Positions 13,739 to 23,744 of a stretch of 64,000 bases of DNA are shown one piece after another. The notes below the pieces were generated by a model, which was not told where the DNA came from, ran no database searches, and saw nothing but the letters and a program-made list of their open reading frames with translations. Position numbers and translations under genes: made by a program. The stretch comes from Syngnathus acus. Taxonomy: Eukaryota; Chordata; Actinopteri; Syngnathiformes; Syngnathidae. The stretch is taken from NCBI RefSeq assembly GCF_901709675.1, contig NC_051098.1:12989918-13053917 (forward strand), in the 5' to 3' direction. Each line of letters opens with the position of its first letter. Position 1 is the stretch's first letter.

Positions 13739-14040
13739 CGGGAAAGCAGCGGGTACGGTCCGCCTCCCTTCGCCGGGCTCCTCGGCTCCTTGAGCGGACC
13801 TCCGTCGCCTCCACCGTCGCTTCCGTCGCGTCCACCCTCAAGCCGAGAAAATTACCAGAGAAGTCCGAGAAGCTGCTCAGCGGGTACCCACGTCCATTCC
13901 CGAAATAGTAGACGAGCTCTCCGCCACTTTTGAGTCCAACTAGTACGGTTTCGGTTCAAGTCCGCTCGTTCGTCAGCTTCCGCCGCTGTGGCCGGTTAGA
14001 GTCCCTCTGCAGGGCTGCATCCCAGCCGCTGACTGACTGA
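13739..14040 (-). other. Candidate CpG-rich non-coding first exon of a minus-strand gene
   Basis: Read on the minus strand, this CpG-dense block ends in a textbook splice donor: exon base 13739 is followed by GTGAGT (CCCG|GTGAGTCG). It contains two short upstream ORFs that close quickly, one of 15 codons starting at the ATG of GGGATGCAGCCC and one of six codons starting GGAATGGACGTGGG. No longer open frame leaves through the donor, so it reads as 5'UTR. The 5' limit is not defined; the G-rich tandem repeat at 14062-14123 lies at or just above it. Base composition contrasts sharply with the flanks. The gene itself is unknown because its coding exons would lie to the left, possibly outside the window. 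The donor and composition are seen; the exon call is inference. Confidence 0.5.
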
Positions 14041-14061
14041 GTGAGGCAGGCAGGCAGGGAG

Positions 14062-14123
14062 GGAGGGAGTGGGTGGGTTGGTGGGTGAGTAGGGAGGGAG
14101 TGGGTGGGTTGGTGGGTGAGTAG
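14062..14123. repeat. 31-bp tandem duplication, G-rich
   Basis: Two identical 31-base copies (14062-14092 and 14093-14123) with core GGAGGGAGTGGGTGGGTTGG. The + strand has many closely spaced GGG tracts, which could form G-quadruplexes next to the presumed minus-strand promoter. Confidence 0.9.
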
Positions 14124-14824
14124 CGAGGGAGGACGGTGGTCCTCCACCCGCTGCGAGTGAGGGAAAAGGAGTGGCGTCTGGCGTGGCATAAACGACACCT
14201 TTGGCCACTCCTTGTTGGCACCGTAAGATTATCATGTCGATACTGATGATTCAAATATAATGCACATCCTCGTGTTAATAATTTTATAGGGACAACAGGT
14301 TTCCAAAAAGGATCTTAGAAGCAATGAATTGTCCGGTTTTTTCTTTTTAAAGGGGCTTAGATTGATCTACGGGGGCGGGGAATAATTAATACACAATCAA
14401 TCTATTATTTTCTGCAAAATCCTGACTGTGTGAAGCAATTAATTTCCTTTGATTAAGGGCAAACATGTCACATTATAAATGAAACATTGCTGCTGAACAC
14501 ATGCTTCAATTACACTCTGGAGGCATACAGACGTTTGCAGTAGTAGTCGTAAAAGAATATATACTTAAATGTGTCATAATGGATCTATATTGGAATTGAT
14601 ATTATATGTACTTTTGTCTCGTAAAACTATTCATAAAACGCCCAAATTTCCATGTGCACCTAATTGCAGGCACTCAAGAGACATGTCATATAATTAAATA
14701 TTTGTGAAATTTTTCAACGAGACGCTGAAAATCCATTCATGCTCGTAATAGTCTTACAAAACTGTTTTCGAGGCATTGTTAGTTCATTTTCTCTTCAGTG
14801 TGACCTTGATGTACTTTTTGCGAG

Positions 14825-15255
14825 CTGGAGTGTCAAACTAATTTTCATCACAGCCCCCGTTGTAGTTACGCTTTCCCTCAGAGGGATTTTAAGACTATGA
14901 GAATCACATGAATGGAAAAACCTAATCAAATAATTGCGAGAACACAATTACCCTTGTGTTTTCATCGCTACTGGATGAATGGCAGGATGGATTGATGGAA
15001 ACAAATTGAATTTGAAATCAGAGTCGGAAAATTGGAGCTGGCTCGGGCATCTGGTTGGACGACGAAGTGGCTGGGGAAACGGAAGCCCGGTCTGCTGTTT
15101 CGCGGTCGCCATTTTGGGACAGGTTCCCGACCAAAAACAAAAGCCAAATCAAACATAAAGTAGACCCACTATTTTATTTATTTTTTTGAGTGGAACACAA
15201 ATAAAAAATGTGGCTGGCCAGATTTGGTTCTTGGGCTTTAAGTTTGACAGCACCA
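14825..15255. mobile_element. hAT-type non-autonomous element, degenerate copy
   Basis: The left end CTGGAGTGTCAAACTAATTT and right end AAGTTTGACAGCACC are divergent forms of the inverted ends of the element at 21190-21469. Interior motifs are shared (GTAGTTACGCTTTCCCTC here, GTCATAGTTTCCCTC there, each followed by GGAGGG or AGAGGG). The middle is longer than in the other copy, suggesting an insertion or a different subfamily. There is no transposase. Confidence 0.6.
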
Positions 15256-18200
15256 GTCCGCGCTCGGGCCCATCGTTAACGCTTTCAAACTAGCGGATAT
15301 CCTGTAGATCCGCTCCCTCTGTTTCTGGCATCACTTAACAAGCTCCAGTTGCCTCCGAGCGTTTGACTGACATCGCGGAGTTAACGGCCTATCTTTGTCC
15401 GCCATCATTAATTAAACAGTTCCCGCGACGGAGCGCGTTTCCTATTGCGCAAATAACCAATTCGGGCGCTTTCTTATCGGCGAGTTGATGCCAACTTTTG
15501 AGGAGCGATAATTAGGGGTCTGTTTTTTTGTTTTTTACGTCGATATCCTTTGAGAATTTTGCAAATCGCAGGCGGCGAAGAAACACATCACGGTCCGCAT
15601 TGTCGGCGGTGTCTTTGGCTTGGTAGTTAGCGAGGACGCGACTTTCAAAGTCTTGCAGATGAAACGGTGTTTCCCCTTTGCTGTTGTGCGCCAAAACTGC
15701 TCCATTAGATGTATCGTCATCCTTTGAAAGCATCATCTCCGTGGTGCAAACATAACGAGCCAGTACAAAAAATGGAGGAATCGTCGAACTGGACAATAGG
15801 AGAATCAGAAATGTAAAATGGTCCCCAGTGTTGTTTGCTCATTGCTGCTGACTCAGCGTGTCATGGGTGTGACACGTCACGCAAATAACGCCATTACAGG
15901 TGACAGCTGATAGGGAGGATACATTTGGCTGACATCAACAAAAATAGCAATTATCTTAGCAAAGGAAGGAATGTTTTTGCTTGAGAGTGTTTGGAGACGC
16001 TTTTTGTAGCCATGCTTTTTGGCACGTCGGGACAAAAATTGGTCTCTGTCGAGCGTGTTGACAACGTAATGGCAGCTTTTTGCAAAGTTCGCTACAACAC
16101 AGACGTGCCAAAGCCAGTCAAGTTGTATTAAATTTGTTGCTTTTGTTAGCAAGGGTTCCTCAATTTGATTGTTTTAAATAAAGTTGCTTTCTTAAAACAT
16201 CGGGTGGGAGCTTGTAGTCTTACCGACGAGTCGCAATTATTTTTTGGCCTTTGACGCAGTTTACCTGCTAAGTCCCTTTTGAAATATCACAAGCAAAGAA
16301 GGCTACGCTAACCTCGGGCTCAGGCTGTCATGCGGTATAGAGCGGGTTGTTAGCCGCCAGACGACACCAGCCACACGTAATTAAAGCCAGCGCCGTGCAT
16401 TTTGCAAGCGGCTTAGAAATAAATTAGAGGCTGACCGAAAGGGTTGGCGTGTGGGAAGCAACTTTCTTCCCAACTTATGAACATCACAGAGAAGCAATGG
16501 CGTATCCTCGAAGACCAAACTCGATTTTTCTTTTTTCAAATGTCGGTCATTTGGGATTTTCTGAAGTGAGATCAGTTCTACGTGTTTAGTTGTCCTCAAG
16601 TTTTGATCAAAAAAAAATTTCAGTCAAATAACAAAGGGACCATATGGCATTTGGCAGATTCCAGACTGAGAATGTTTCAGAGCATACTTAAGATGCACGT
16701 CAATCTAAAAAGCGACAACAACACGGAGTGTCCCCGTTACGTAATCCTTCCGCGCGCACAATTTCACACTTCCAGCCAACACAAATTTCTTGACATCTGC
16801 GACGGGCGACACATTTGCAGAAAAATCTACGGGGAGTGAAAACGTCAACATTTAAGACGTGAGGCTTCTTCGGCGGTGTCAGTGCCAAACCGAGACAGGA
16901 GGGGGAGAGAAACAAAAAGTACAAAATGTCTGGAATATTGTGAAAATGCACTCCAGCGTGAGCTCATATGTGTGTTAAATTTGTCGAGCGTGTCTGTCTT
17001 TCAACGTTTAAGCGTGGGCTAAGAATTGTCGTTTACGCCGGTGCAGATGGCGCGTTGCATTAACATGCTTAGCAAATGCGAGCATTTCATATTTATTGCT
17101 CAGCAGATGCCGACTATATAGGCGGCGGTAAATTAGAATTTGTTTGCTAGACGGATGCTTTTCATTATTGGGAGCCTCCACATCTGCTTGCTTTCGACAC
17201 GTGCAGCTGCAAAGAGTCACTTTGAGGGATATTCCTGATGGGTGCGTGCGGGGAAATAACAATTGAGTAAAAAGTTGAACTGTATTATTTTGTATTATAT
17301 TGTACATTGTCTTGTATTAAATTCACATTACGGGGGTTTATTAGGAGGGATGGGCATACGTAAAAGTAATGCGGCCGCTGTTTTATTCATCCGTGACCGT
17401 TGCTGTTTACAACTTTTGGGTTAGCAAGCGGGCTATGAAATACAACGAACGGTGTGCCTCACGAGAACATTTGCATAAACATCATGTCAACAAAACAACG
17501 CAAACGCAGTCAGCAAAACATCGCCGATGTACATTATTGCGCACAGTAGACGCATAGGCCACAAACGCTGCATCAATAATTCAAGCGTTGCAATGATGGC
17601 GGAAATGGGGAAGAAAAAAAACTCGGAGACTTAATAACAATGGATTATTACACTAAACACTTCCAGGCCATACGCGTAAAACAGTAACATGAAAAACTGC
17701 AAGGACAGTCGTATGTCTGGTTTGTCAAGACAACCCGGCATCAACGCTGCACTCCCCAACCTTGAAACGTTATAAACATATGCCGAAAGCCTTCCCCCCG
17801 CATACTTTCACTTCTGATTTGAACACAAAGTGCAAAGTATCTACCCCGCTCGGTAGCGTTTTGCTTAACCGACTCGCAAAGTTGGCCATCTGCCTCGGCG
17901 AACGCGCGGAGCTGTCTGCTTGAGAAATTGCGCGCGGCATCACCTCTGAAACACGCGGGCGCATTTATCAGCGCTCGTGCCAGCAGAAGGTTTGTGTCAC
18001 CAATCATCGAAGCTCCCCATCAAACTCGTCGTCCGCAGACAGTCAGCGCGCCGCTGTCACAAATAATACAGTCCGACTTCATTCAGCCGGAATGGCAAAT
18101 CGCCTTCATAATTATCGAGGCGTAATCGTATCCTGCGGCGATGAGTGTCACCGGAGAAGCTCCATTAGCCGGACGCCGTCACCAATTGGCTCGTCAACCG

Positions 18201-20000
18201 CTGGAAGCCTCGGTCGCGGGGTTTCAAGGTTTGCTTTGTGTGGAGAAAAAGTTAAAGCAGGCTAGGCTATACCTAGCGACAGGAAGAACAATTAAAAATG
18301 ATCGGAGAGAAGTTGAGTCAAGGAAGACATGCTACAACTAGGCTAGGCTAACCGGACAGTACAAGCTAGCTTCTTGGCTATCGTTATTTCCCATCTATTC
18401 TGAATGTAATCATAATCAGCAGATCAGCCAAACTTGATATGGACAGCACTTTAGGACTTGGTTAATAGTCGACATTTTGAACAGTCACAATCGTCAAAAA
18501 AATAAATAAAAAATCACAAACACAGCTCGTTCACAAAAAGAGAAAAATGTTCAAATTTGGCAGGACTGTCTGTTTTGATTTGGAAAATATTGTTTATGAC
18601 AAAGAACTCCCATTGGTCCAACATTGATGTATTTATAGTTGCTAAAGAAGGCTTTGTGGATGCTGTCATTCGCAGTCCTTGTGGGAGGATTCCTCATCTC
18701 TTGTGAAGCGTCCCATTTGTCCTGTAGTAATTCATTACCCGTTCACCCGGTAGTGACAACGACTCAATTCCATCTGGCTCACCGGTTCCCGGGGGCCTGC
18801 CAAGCCTGGAATAATAAGGACGGCCAGCAGGAAACATATTTGCTCACCTATTACCCCGATAACAATGCCATGATTGATTTCTGTTTGGATTATCCTCGTG
18901 TCAGCGGGCCGCCAAGAGCCTCTTTAATGGAAGCCGGCCGGGGCCCTCTTTCTACCTTGTGTCCAAGTTCCGAATCACAGGAGATAAACATGGCATAAAG
19001 CGGAAGCCGCGTCGTCGTCAAAGCCCGGCGGTGACAATCGCGTCGAGCTGTCACGCCGGGTCGCCGGGCGGTCTCGCCGGCACATGAAAGTCAGGATGGG
19101 GTCGACAAAGAGGAGCTCAGTCGTCAAGGTTACAGAGACAAGAGGAATTGTCAGCGCGCTTACCGGCAAAGCCGAGCGACTCGATTGAATTTGGCTGAGG
19201 TCTGTTGTTTTGTTTTCGCCGTCACTTTGCAAGCGGACGGATGTGTCGCAAGACAGCCGAGCGAGGTCGGGTCGCTGCTCGCTGCCATCGCTCAATTCTA
19301 CAAGTCTCCATCCCGTTTGTTCGAAAACCTTCAAGAGTTAGTGTCCTGAGCAAGACTAACTATAATCTACAACAAACAAAAAAAAGTCCAAGGGCAAGGT
19401 AAGATTGAATTTCAAGTATCTCCAATTGACATTTATTTGATCTTCTTGACCAGTCACAGTGCTGTAGTAAATGTCTTTAAACTCCGCCAAGGTCAAGCCA
19501 TCAAACTTGATTGTGACTTAACGTCCAAAAAGCGTCTGTTCATGTTCCGTTCATCAAAAGCAAACCTTCAATCCAACTTCAATTTCCCACCACTGTTGAC
19601 TTTCAGACAAATTAAAGTGCCTGCAAACAAATCTGCCTTTGTTCCTGCCATCCAGGACAGTAGCGGTACAATTTGAATCACAAGAGTAGTAAAATTGCCG
19701 TGCCCAAATGGTCACGGGCGTTTAAATGCCATCGGGCCAAAACAGAATTTTGGCTCCATGACACGATTGCGACCTACATATAAAGCACTTTGGTCATAGC
19801 GTGTACTTGAAACTGTCCTGTTGTTTACACTCTGAGGACATTTGTGAAAGCTAAAGTGCCCCTACGGACATAAACAGAGTTTCATAGAAAATGCTCAGTG
19901 GCGCAAAGTAAAAGACCCGCTGATATTATAGACTTTTCCAATAGGTCGTGCTGGCTTCAGAGGAAGCGCCTGACAGCTGGGCAAACGTTGGCCTCCTATC

Positions 20001-20014
20001 CCTGCAGGGGGCAA
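20001..20014 (+). promoter_or_regulatory. CTCF-like motif
   Basis: CCTGCAGGGGGCAA matches 12 of 14 positions of the CTCF core consensus. Motif match only. Confidence 0.25.
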
Positions 20015-21189
20015 TAGACGGGGAGGGGGGGCATCCCGCAGCAGCACTTTGAAAGCAACCTTGATCACGCGTGTACGCCGCTCCAGATAAGGACACGCAA
20101 GACATGACTTTCCCCGCGGTAGCCGTCACTTTGCGTTAACGTTCGACGTCTCAGCTTTCATCCCGATGGAGTTCAGGTAAATTAACGCGGCCGATCGACT
20201 AATTGGAAAATGAATCGTTTTTAACGTGTAACAAAGCATATGGAGGCAAATTCCAGATTTTAATTGTTGATCAGATTGAGCAAGACTATCAGGAGTGATT
20301 TGTAGTCAAGAAGAAGGTATTACGCTTTCCATCATCTTCTCTCCTTGACGGCAAATATCTTTTTTTTTTTTTTTTTTTTTTGCATCTTGGACGTGCGCCA
20401 GGTCTGCTAGAATTGATTAACAGTGGTTCTAATTCCACAGGAATGCTGACACGCCGCTCGGCGAATAGCGCGTCCTGAAAAACACGCTTCTTAACGCTCT
20501 CATCATCACGACGGGCCGCTCTGCACAAGTTAATGAATAAGTCATCGGGAGGCGATCGTGATTGATGTGTCGGAAATAAACAAGCAGCCAGAATGACCGT
20601 GCTCGCCAAATAGTTTGGTTGGCTACTTTGTATTCCGTTTGCATTTCAAACCAAATTTCCAGATTATTGGCGATGGATCCTGCAGATTACTATTTTTTAT
20701 GCTCGTAAATGCAGTAAATTCAATAAGTACTAATAACGAGCTGATATGATCTTAACTTTATCTGAAGTGGGAGGAAAAAAGGAAGAAAAGGGGAAAAAAA
20801 AGAAAGCTTGTGGTCTGTGAAACAAGACAAAACGTCTGTTGGCAATTAGCATAAATAAGACAGCAGGTTGACTAGCTGGCTAAAGGCCATACGTGAAAAG
20901 ACACCTCTTGTGCTAATCTGCATTTTTAGACTTAAAGGCGACAAATTATGGAGATTGGAGTTGCTAATAGCTTGCATACAAATAGCTCGCGCTGTAGTGC
21001 CTGCCCACCCGTATTTTAAAAAAAAAAACATCTTATCTGCTATTGTTCAAAAACATTTTCATTTCAAAACCGTCTTTCGTGATAAATGGCACATGGATTA
21101 GGAAGCTATTGGAGAAAAGCAAATGTAGATGCAGCAAAGACTCTTCAGGGAAGCTTTAGGGACGAAAAGCCACAAACATGCCGCTAAAC

Positions 21190-21469
21190 CAGGGGTGTCA
21201 AATTAATTTTTGTCACAAGCCGCATTGTCGTCATAGTTTCCCTCGGAGGGCCATTAAGACTGTCAACGTCTACATACAGTATAGACTACACAAAAAGTTG
21301 ATGAATAACCCGAGACTAGTTAAAACTGTTCAAATAGTTTAAAAAGATGAATGGTCATAAAAAATTGCTAGCAATATGTAGTAATGTCAAAGTTGATGCA
21401 AAATTTGTCTTTGCGGGCCACATAAAATGATGTGGCAGGCCGTATCTGGCCTTGGGTTTGACACCTATG
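21190..21469. mobile_element. hAT-type MITE with inverted ends
   Basis: The element begins CAGGGGTGTCAAA and ends TTTGACACCTATG, so the ends are inverted repeats with two mismatches. The 8-bp flanks CGCTAAAC and CACTAAAG match at six positions, consistent with an aged 8-bp target duplication as made by hAT transposases. The interior has GGCCACATAAAATGATGTGG and TTTCCCTCGGAGGGCC, hallmarks of a very common fish hAT MITE. It is 280 bp with no coding capacity. A second degenerate copy lies at 14825-15255. Confidence 0.8.
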
Positions 21470-22659
21470 CACTAAAGCAAAACACCTGGAACGGTTTGAC
21501 AAGGCAGGAAGACAAAAACAAGTATAATTTGTCTCCTTTAAAAACCATCTCAAATATGCAAACCCCATCTTAAGCAGTAATGTAGCAGCAAAAGGTAATA
21601 ATATCTTCTAAAAGAGGAGAATTCACACAGCGGCAAGCTGTTCAAATGGCTCCGAGTAGCATTTGTGGCCTCGGAGACACATTTTAGGATTAATAAGTAT
21701 GGCTTTAAACTCATATTCAGGTTTTCAATGAGTGTATAAAACAGCCATTATAGGTGATTATAGTGCGCCAAAGCTGGCGGGGCGGCGTAAACGACCAGTC
21801 GGTCGGTCTGTCGGAGGCGCAGGTTGGCAGTCGTGTGGGGCGACCTGAAGGTGAAAGTCTTGAGAGCCGACATTAATCATTGCCGAGGAAAGTGGCCCTA
21901 ACGGTGTTTACATGGCCGCGGAGGGCTGGACTGTAACAAATGTGGCGGCCTAATTTTCCACACTAAGTGTCGAGCGTCAGGGGTCGTCTACGGCGTCATG
22001 TGATTGACGCCCGATTTTTATTTTTCTGATTTTATCTGTAATGGAAATTTACCAGAGGTTGTTGAGATTAACTGGCGTGAGGATTATGTGGGAGTCCTTG
22101 GGGAAAAAGCCACTTATTTTTTGGAAACCTCTGATGGAAAATGTTCACGACTTTATCACGCCCTTCTGCTCTTATTTTGTTCGACTTCCTTTCCACCCTA
22201 CCCCGACCGACCCTGAGCTCAACCTTTAGCTTTTGATAGCGCTCCAAAGGAATTATTCATCGTGACCCTCGGCGCTGTGACAAGGTCACGGTCTTACTGT
22301 CTCGCCTTTCTCGCCGCGTCTGTTCCCGACGCGTAATTGATCTGGTTAAGAAGCGTGGGAGGGAAGGTCACGGGTTGCCGTAGACACATGCTCTCCATCA
22401 GAATGACACAGGTGGCCCCTGCCATGTTTTCTTTTTTGCCGATGAGCTCTAATTAGTTTGCAAGTCTTGATGAAACGGTGATCGTTTCGGAACATGATTA
22501 TTGCTGTCAAAATGATCCTGGTTGTCGTTATTATTGGAACATCGTTGAATTCTTTTGAAGCTGTTTTTCTTTTTAAGAGAATGTGGTTTGCCAGATTAAG
22601 CCACCAGGGTGGTGCAACCCCATTTCCAAAAAGGCTTTTTTTTCTGTAAAAAGTGGTGG

Positions 22660-22805
22660 ACAGCAGAAATCTTTAGATTTATTGGTAGTGCTCTGGAGTG
22701 GTTTAATTGGCACGCTGGACCCCGCCCCGATATTTTCTGGTGTTCCACAGGGTTCACTGTTAGGGCCACTGCTGTTTACATTGTCGTTGCTGCCCCTAAT
22801 TTATT
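22660..22805 (+). mobile_element. L2-type LINE fragment (reverse transcriptase)
   Basis: One frame gives a segment ending SALEWFNWHAG. After a frameshift, another gives FSGVPQGSLLGPLLFTLSLL. The GVPQGS-LGPLLF block, preceded by LEWF and followed by LSLLPL, is the conserved fingers/palm region of L2-clade non-LTR reverse transcriptases. The catalytic YADD region is absent, so this is a short dead fragment. Confidence 0.85.
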
Positions 22806-23316
22806 GTTTTAACTGTCTTTTTTTTTATTAAGTGGCTGCATCCGTTTTTTTGAGCAGGAAGTATGTTTGATTAGCAGAAGCAGCGGTGAAGGGAGGTAGA
22901 ATGCTAATATGTACAGTTATGTGGGTTCCTGTATCGGACAGTACCACTAAGAGCTATGAAGCTTGATCCTTTGTGTTTTCTATCTGTCTGCAATAAACGC
23001 TTTCAAATGCCTACAGCTTGTTTGTGGCACCATGAAGCTGTCAGACAACATCTGGTCACGTATTTGCGCACTGAGGAAAATCTGCAAGTAAATTTTAATA
23101 GGAGCGTGGTTGCTTTCGAGAAGGAGATGGATTCCGAAAAGAATGCAAGGTTCAATTTGCGCCTTCGCAAACGGCTTGGCTTCATTAATCAGCCCTGGAT
23201 TGTTCTTGAAGGACGTTCAGCAGACTGGATCGGGCGGGAGGCGCCGGCAAGAGATGCGATGGAAAATCAGAGCAAAGATCTGAATGAATTTCTCCGGTCT
23301 GGGAATCAGGCAATGC

Positions 23317-23344
23317 GGCAGCAGCTGTTGCTGCTGCTGCTGCT
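23317..23344. repeat. Short CAG/CTG repeat
   Basis: GCAGCAGCTG is followed by several GCT units, giving a hairpin-prone trinucleotide tract. The Gln/Leu-rich open frame over it (22956-23363) has no recognisable homology. Confidence 0.7.
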
Positions 23345-23671
23345 CGCGCTCGCAGTCAAATAGCCCAAATTGCAAATGAGACAATCGACTCGGCGGCCAT
23401 CGAGAGGTTTTGTTGACAAGATGCTTGTTTATGGTGTTTGCAGAGGATGTTAATGAAAAAGAATAGTTTCAACATGCAGGATGAAGCTATGATGCTGTTT
23501 GCTCATTTTGGGATGAAAAACACATTTGTGTTGATAGAACAACTAAGTAGTATAAACAACATTTTTGATGGTTTTCAATTGTAAAGAGAAAGAATGAAAA
23601 CCATGAGCAGGCTGACAATCTGCCACTTTATTGTCCGTTATGCTACTTTGAACATTCAGAATCAAAAGTAT

Positions 23672-23744
23672 GACCCAGTGGCCTAATGGAGAAGGCATCA
23701 GCCTCCGGAGCTGGGGGTTGTGGGTTCAAGTCCCACTTAGGGTG
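23672..23744 (+). tRNA. tRNA-Arg (anticodon CCG)-like gene, possibly a pseudogene
   Basis: The 73-nt sequence folds as a cloverleaf: D stem GCC/GGC, anticodon stem TCAGC/GCTGG, loop CTCCGGA with anticodon CCG at 23705-23707, and T stem GTGGG/CCCAC with loop TTCAAGT. It closely follows the vertebrate tRNA-Arg(CCG) form beginning GACCCAGTGGCCTAATGG. The A box (TGGCCTAATGG) and B box (GGTTCAAGTCC) are present, and a T5 terminator follows at 23753-23757. The acceptor stem is damaged: pairs 2-71 (A:G) and 5-68 (C:A) are mismatched, with G:T wobbles at 1-72 and 7-66, all from changes on the 3' side. It may be transcribed but poorly processed, or be a tRNA-derived retroposon. No CCA is encoded, as expected. 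Confidence 0.65.

Larger units (their letters stand above)
14124..23671. other. Gene-poor interval
   Basis: I recognise no coding exon. The interval contains two related hAT-type elements (14825-15255 and 21190-21469), an L2 LINE fragment (22660-22805), A/T homopolymers (for example T at 20359-20380) and a 119-codon open frame at 18639-18998 that I do not accept as a gene. A patch at 18045-18135, with ATAATTATCGAGGCGTAAT, looks like a possible conserved non-coding block but cannot be tested here. Confidence 0.5.

Noticed and set aside
18639-18998. 119-codon frame with a signal-peptide-like N-terminus
   Set aside because: It opens with TTG rather than ATG, and from the internal ATG there is no recognisable family. 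The region is more plausibly non-coding.
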